From: Gammaproteobacteria bacterium | GTDB lineage: Bacteria > Pseudomonadota > Gammaproteobacteria > Xanthomonadales > Xanthomonadaceae | Reading direction: 5' to 3' | Length of the DNA: 8,954 nt | NCBI GenBank assembly: GCA_030431185.1 | Contig: JAUIJO010000135.1 | Span: 1 to 8,954 of the forward strand | In this document: piece by piece, positions 7,656-8,954 of the stretch | Layout: the number at the start of each line of letters is the position of its first letter | Numbering within the stretch: the first letter of the stretch is position 1 | Program-made: the position numbers and the translations under genes | Notes under the pieces: generated by a model | Database searches by the model: none | What the model was told of the DNA's origin: nothing | Seen by the model: only the letters and a program-made list of their open reading frames with translations

Positions 7656-8954
7656 GCGTCGCCGGGCTTGCCCGCGGGAGCGGACTCCATCCGCACGGCA
7701 CTCGAGGCCGGTGTCTCGGCGGTGACCGTTTCGACCTCGTGGGTCGCAGGCGCCGACTCTTCGGATGAGGCGTTCGCTCCCGCCACCGGTTCGGCGGACG
7801 CCGCCAGTGCCGTTCGCGCCCGTTCCGCCGCGGCGATCAGCCAACGCGGTTGCGTGGAGATGAAGCGCCAGGCGAGCGCGCGGGCGCGGGTCGCGATGCT
7901 CTCCCGGTCGCGTTCGTGTCGGGCGAGGGACGCGTTGGACATGACGCGATCGAACGCTGCCCAGGCGCGCAGCAGGCGTCCGCCGAGGTTGCCGCTGTTC
8001 GCGGGCATGTCGCGCGACCGCTCGGCGACGGACGTTCCCGCGTCGGACCGTGGCGCGAGCGGAGCGCTCTCACTGCTTCCCGAGCCCCGTTGTACCAGTT
8101 GCGGCGGCAACGGCTTGCTGATGCTCGGTGGGGGATGTCCGGTCGATACCTGCACTTCGATGGCACCGATGTCGGCGGCGCTCCCCGACGGGCGCGCGTT
8201 GCCAAAGAAGTCGTCCGCCACCGCTGCGAGATAGGGCGCCTTGTCGATCAGCGGACTGCCGGACTGCGGCCTGGCGTCGAAGCTGGCAATGGCGGTGGAA
8301 GCGAGCTTCGGGTTGCTGCAGACGCTGCCGCTCGGGCACTGGCCCTGCTTGACGTTGTAGAAGAGGTTGCCCGAGTAGGTCAGCCTGGCGCTGGAGTTGT
8401 ACGCGTAGTGCCCGCAAGTGAGCTCGCCGCTGTTGCCCTGCAGGTCCGAACGCCAGTCGACCTGTCCGACCAGCGCGTTGTTCTGGATGTTGAGGGTCGA
8501 GGACGACGAGCCGCCTTCGCTCAGGATCAGGCAGTCGCCCTGGCCGGTGATCGTGTTGTGGCGGATGGTGATGTCCTGTCCCGACACCAGGCCGACCGAG
8601 ATCGCGTTGCCCAGCGCCCGGCACTGGTCATCGGATTTCATCGAGTCCTTGCCGTTGAAGTACGCGCAGTTGCCGACCACGACCGAGTTCTCGATCAGGG
8701 TCTTGCCCAGGGTCTTGAGCTGGTTGCCGGCGTTGCCCACGGCATGGGTGCGGCGCACGGTGACCGAGGAATTGCTCGATCCGTCCATGTACAGCAGGTC
8801 CAGGCCGTCGGAGGTGTTGTGGTGGATGTAGGAATCCTCGATCAGCCAGTTGCCGCCGGTCTTGGCGGTGCCCAGGCCGTCGCCATAGCCGCTCGCGGTC
8901 TGCGCCCAGCAGGCCCAGGGCGTGCCCGACTGCCATTTCTCGCCGCAGCCGTTC
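7547..8954 (-). CDS. Right-handed parallel beta-helix repeat protein, 5'-partial, with long low-complexity C-terminal tail
   Basis: The gene enters from the right edge; 468 residues are in view and the start lies outside. The first Met in view, at 8788, is internal, since the open frame and the beta-helix pattern continue upstream of it. The first 270 or so residues show short irregular repeats typical of pectate-lyase-like beta-helices, with Asn-rich turns such as SYIHHNTSDGLDLLYMDG, ITIRHNTITGQGDCLIL and LNIQNNALVG. The helix ends in GSPLIDKA and GSAADIGAIEV, a closing pattern found in many extracellular beta-helix (choice-of-anchor Q-like) proteins. Several Cys residues (GNC, DQC, GDC, LTC, GQC, SVC) suggest disulfides and so a periplasmic or surface location; a signal peptide would be upstream. 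Such proteins bind, cleave or epimerise polysaccharides, but no catalytic site can be named. After about position 8150 comes a tail of about 200 residues rich in Ala, Ser, Pro and Glu. G/C-rich third positions continue to the stop, supporting this frame. Confidence 0.85.
   Translation of the reverse strand, partial: NGCGEKWQSGTPWACWAQTASGYGDGLGTAKTGGNWLIEDSYIHHNTSDGLDLLYMDGSSNSSVTVRRTHAVGNAGNQLKTLGKTLIENSVVVGNCAYFNGKDSMKSDDQCRALGNAISVGLVSGQDITIRHNTITGQGDCLILSEGGSSSSTLNIQNNALVGQVDWRSDLQGNSGELTCGHYAYNSSARLTYSGNLFYNVKQGQCPSGSVCSNPKLASTAIASFDARPQSGSPLIDKAPYLAAVADDFFGNARPSGSAADIGAIEVQVSTGHPPPSISKPLPPQLVQRGSGSSESAPLAPRSDAGTSVAERSRDMPANSGNLGGRLLRAWAAFDRVMSNASLARHERDRESIATRARALAWRFISTQPRWLIAAAERARTALAASAEPVAGANASSEESAPATHEVETVTAETPASSAVRMESAPAGKPGDAQPASPGPEATPDMRGRTSERSNPRTLASSASTQAR

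Noticed and set aside
7663..7674. Inverted repeat CGGGC-TT-GCCCG near the convergent gene ends
   Set aside because: The stem is at most five pairs with a loop too tight to close, there is no T-run on either side, and it lies inside the minus-strand coding region, so I do not call it a terminator.
7668..8234. Plus-strand open frame of 188 codons after the flippase
   Set aside because: It lies opposite the tail of the beta-helix protein, has no recognisable features, and the minus-strand frame is continuous with a clear beta-helix domain.

Overview
The window is GC-rich throughout, with almost every third codon position G or C. The genes look like those of a high-GC proteobacterium. A member of the Xanthomonadaceae (Lysobacter or Luteimonas type) is my best guess, but this rests on composition and gene style only, with no marker gene to confirm it. 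There are no RNA genes, insertion sequences, CRISPR arrays or integration sites that I can support.

Layout: (1) Positions 3-4472 hold the 3' part of a nonribosomal peptide synthetase (NRPS): the end of an adenylation (A) domain, a carrier protein (PCP), an LCL-type condensation (C) domain, a complete A domain, an Ala/Pro-rich linker and a terminal PCP. There is no thioesterase or terminal reductase. Where both can be read, the two A domains carry the same binding-pocket residues; the complete code, D-I-L-Q-L-G-M-V-W-K, resembles the known glycine code. (2) Positions 4469-5284 and 5281-6156 hold two alpha/beta-hydrolase-fold proteins. The first lacks a Ser/Cys/Asp at the usual nucleophile elbow; the second has a Cys-type elbow, G-L-C-S-G. 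They resemble the paired hydrolases of exosortase A / exopolysaccharide loci. (3) Positions 6153-7655 hold a 500-residue membrane protein of the Wzx / polysaccharide flippase type. (4) On the opposite strand, 7547-8954 holds the C-terminal 468 residues of a right-handed parallel beta-helix protein that runs off the right edge. Its long, low-complexity tail overlaps the 3' end of the flippase gene.

The four plus-strand genes are joined by three ATGA stop/start overlaps, so they are almost certainly one translationally coupled operon. Chaining an NRPS with no releasing domain to two unusual hydrolases and a glycan flippase suggests a system that makes a short peptide (predicted glycine-containing) and puts it on a glycan or lipid-linked intermediate, or exports it with one, rather than releasing a free peptide. 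That reading is an inference. The beta-helix protein next door could be a polysaccharide-acting surface or periplasmic protein of the same locus, but it is transcribed convergently and may be independent.
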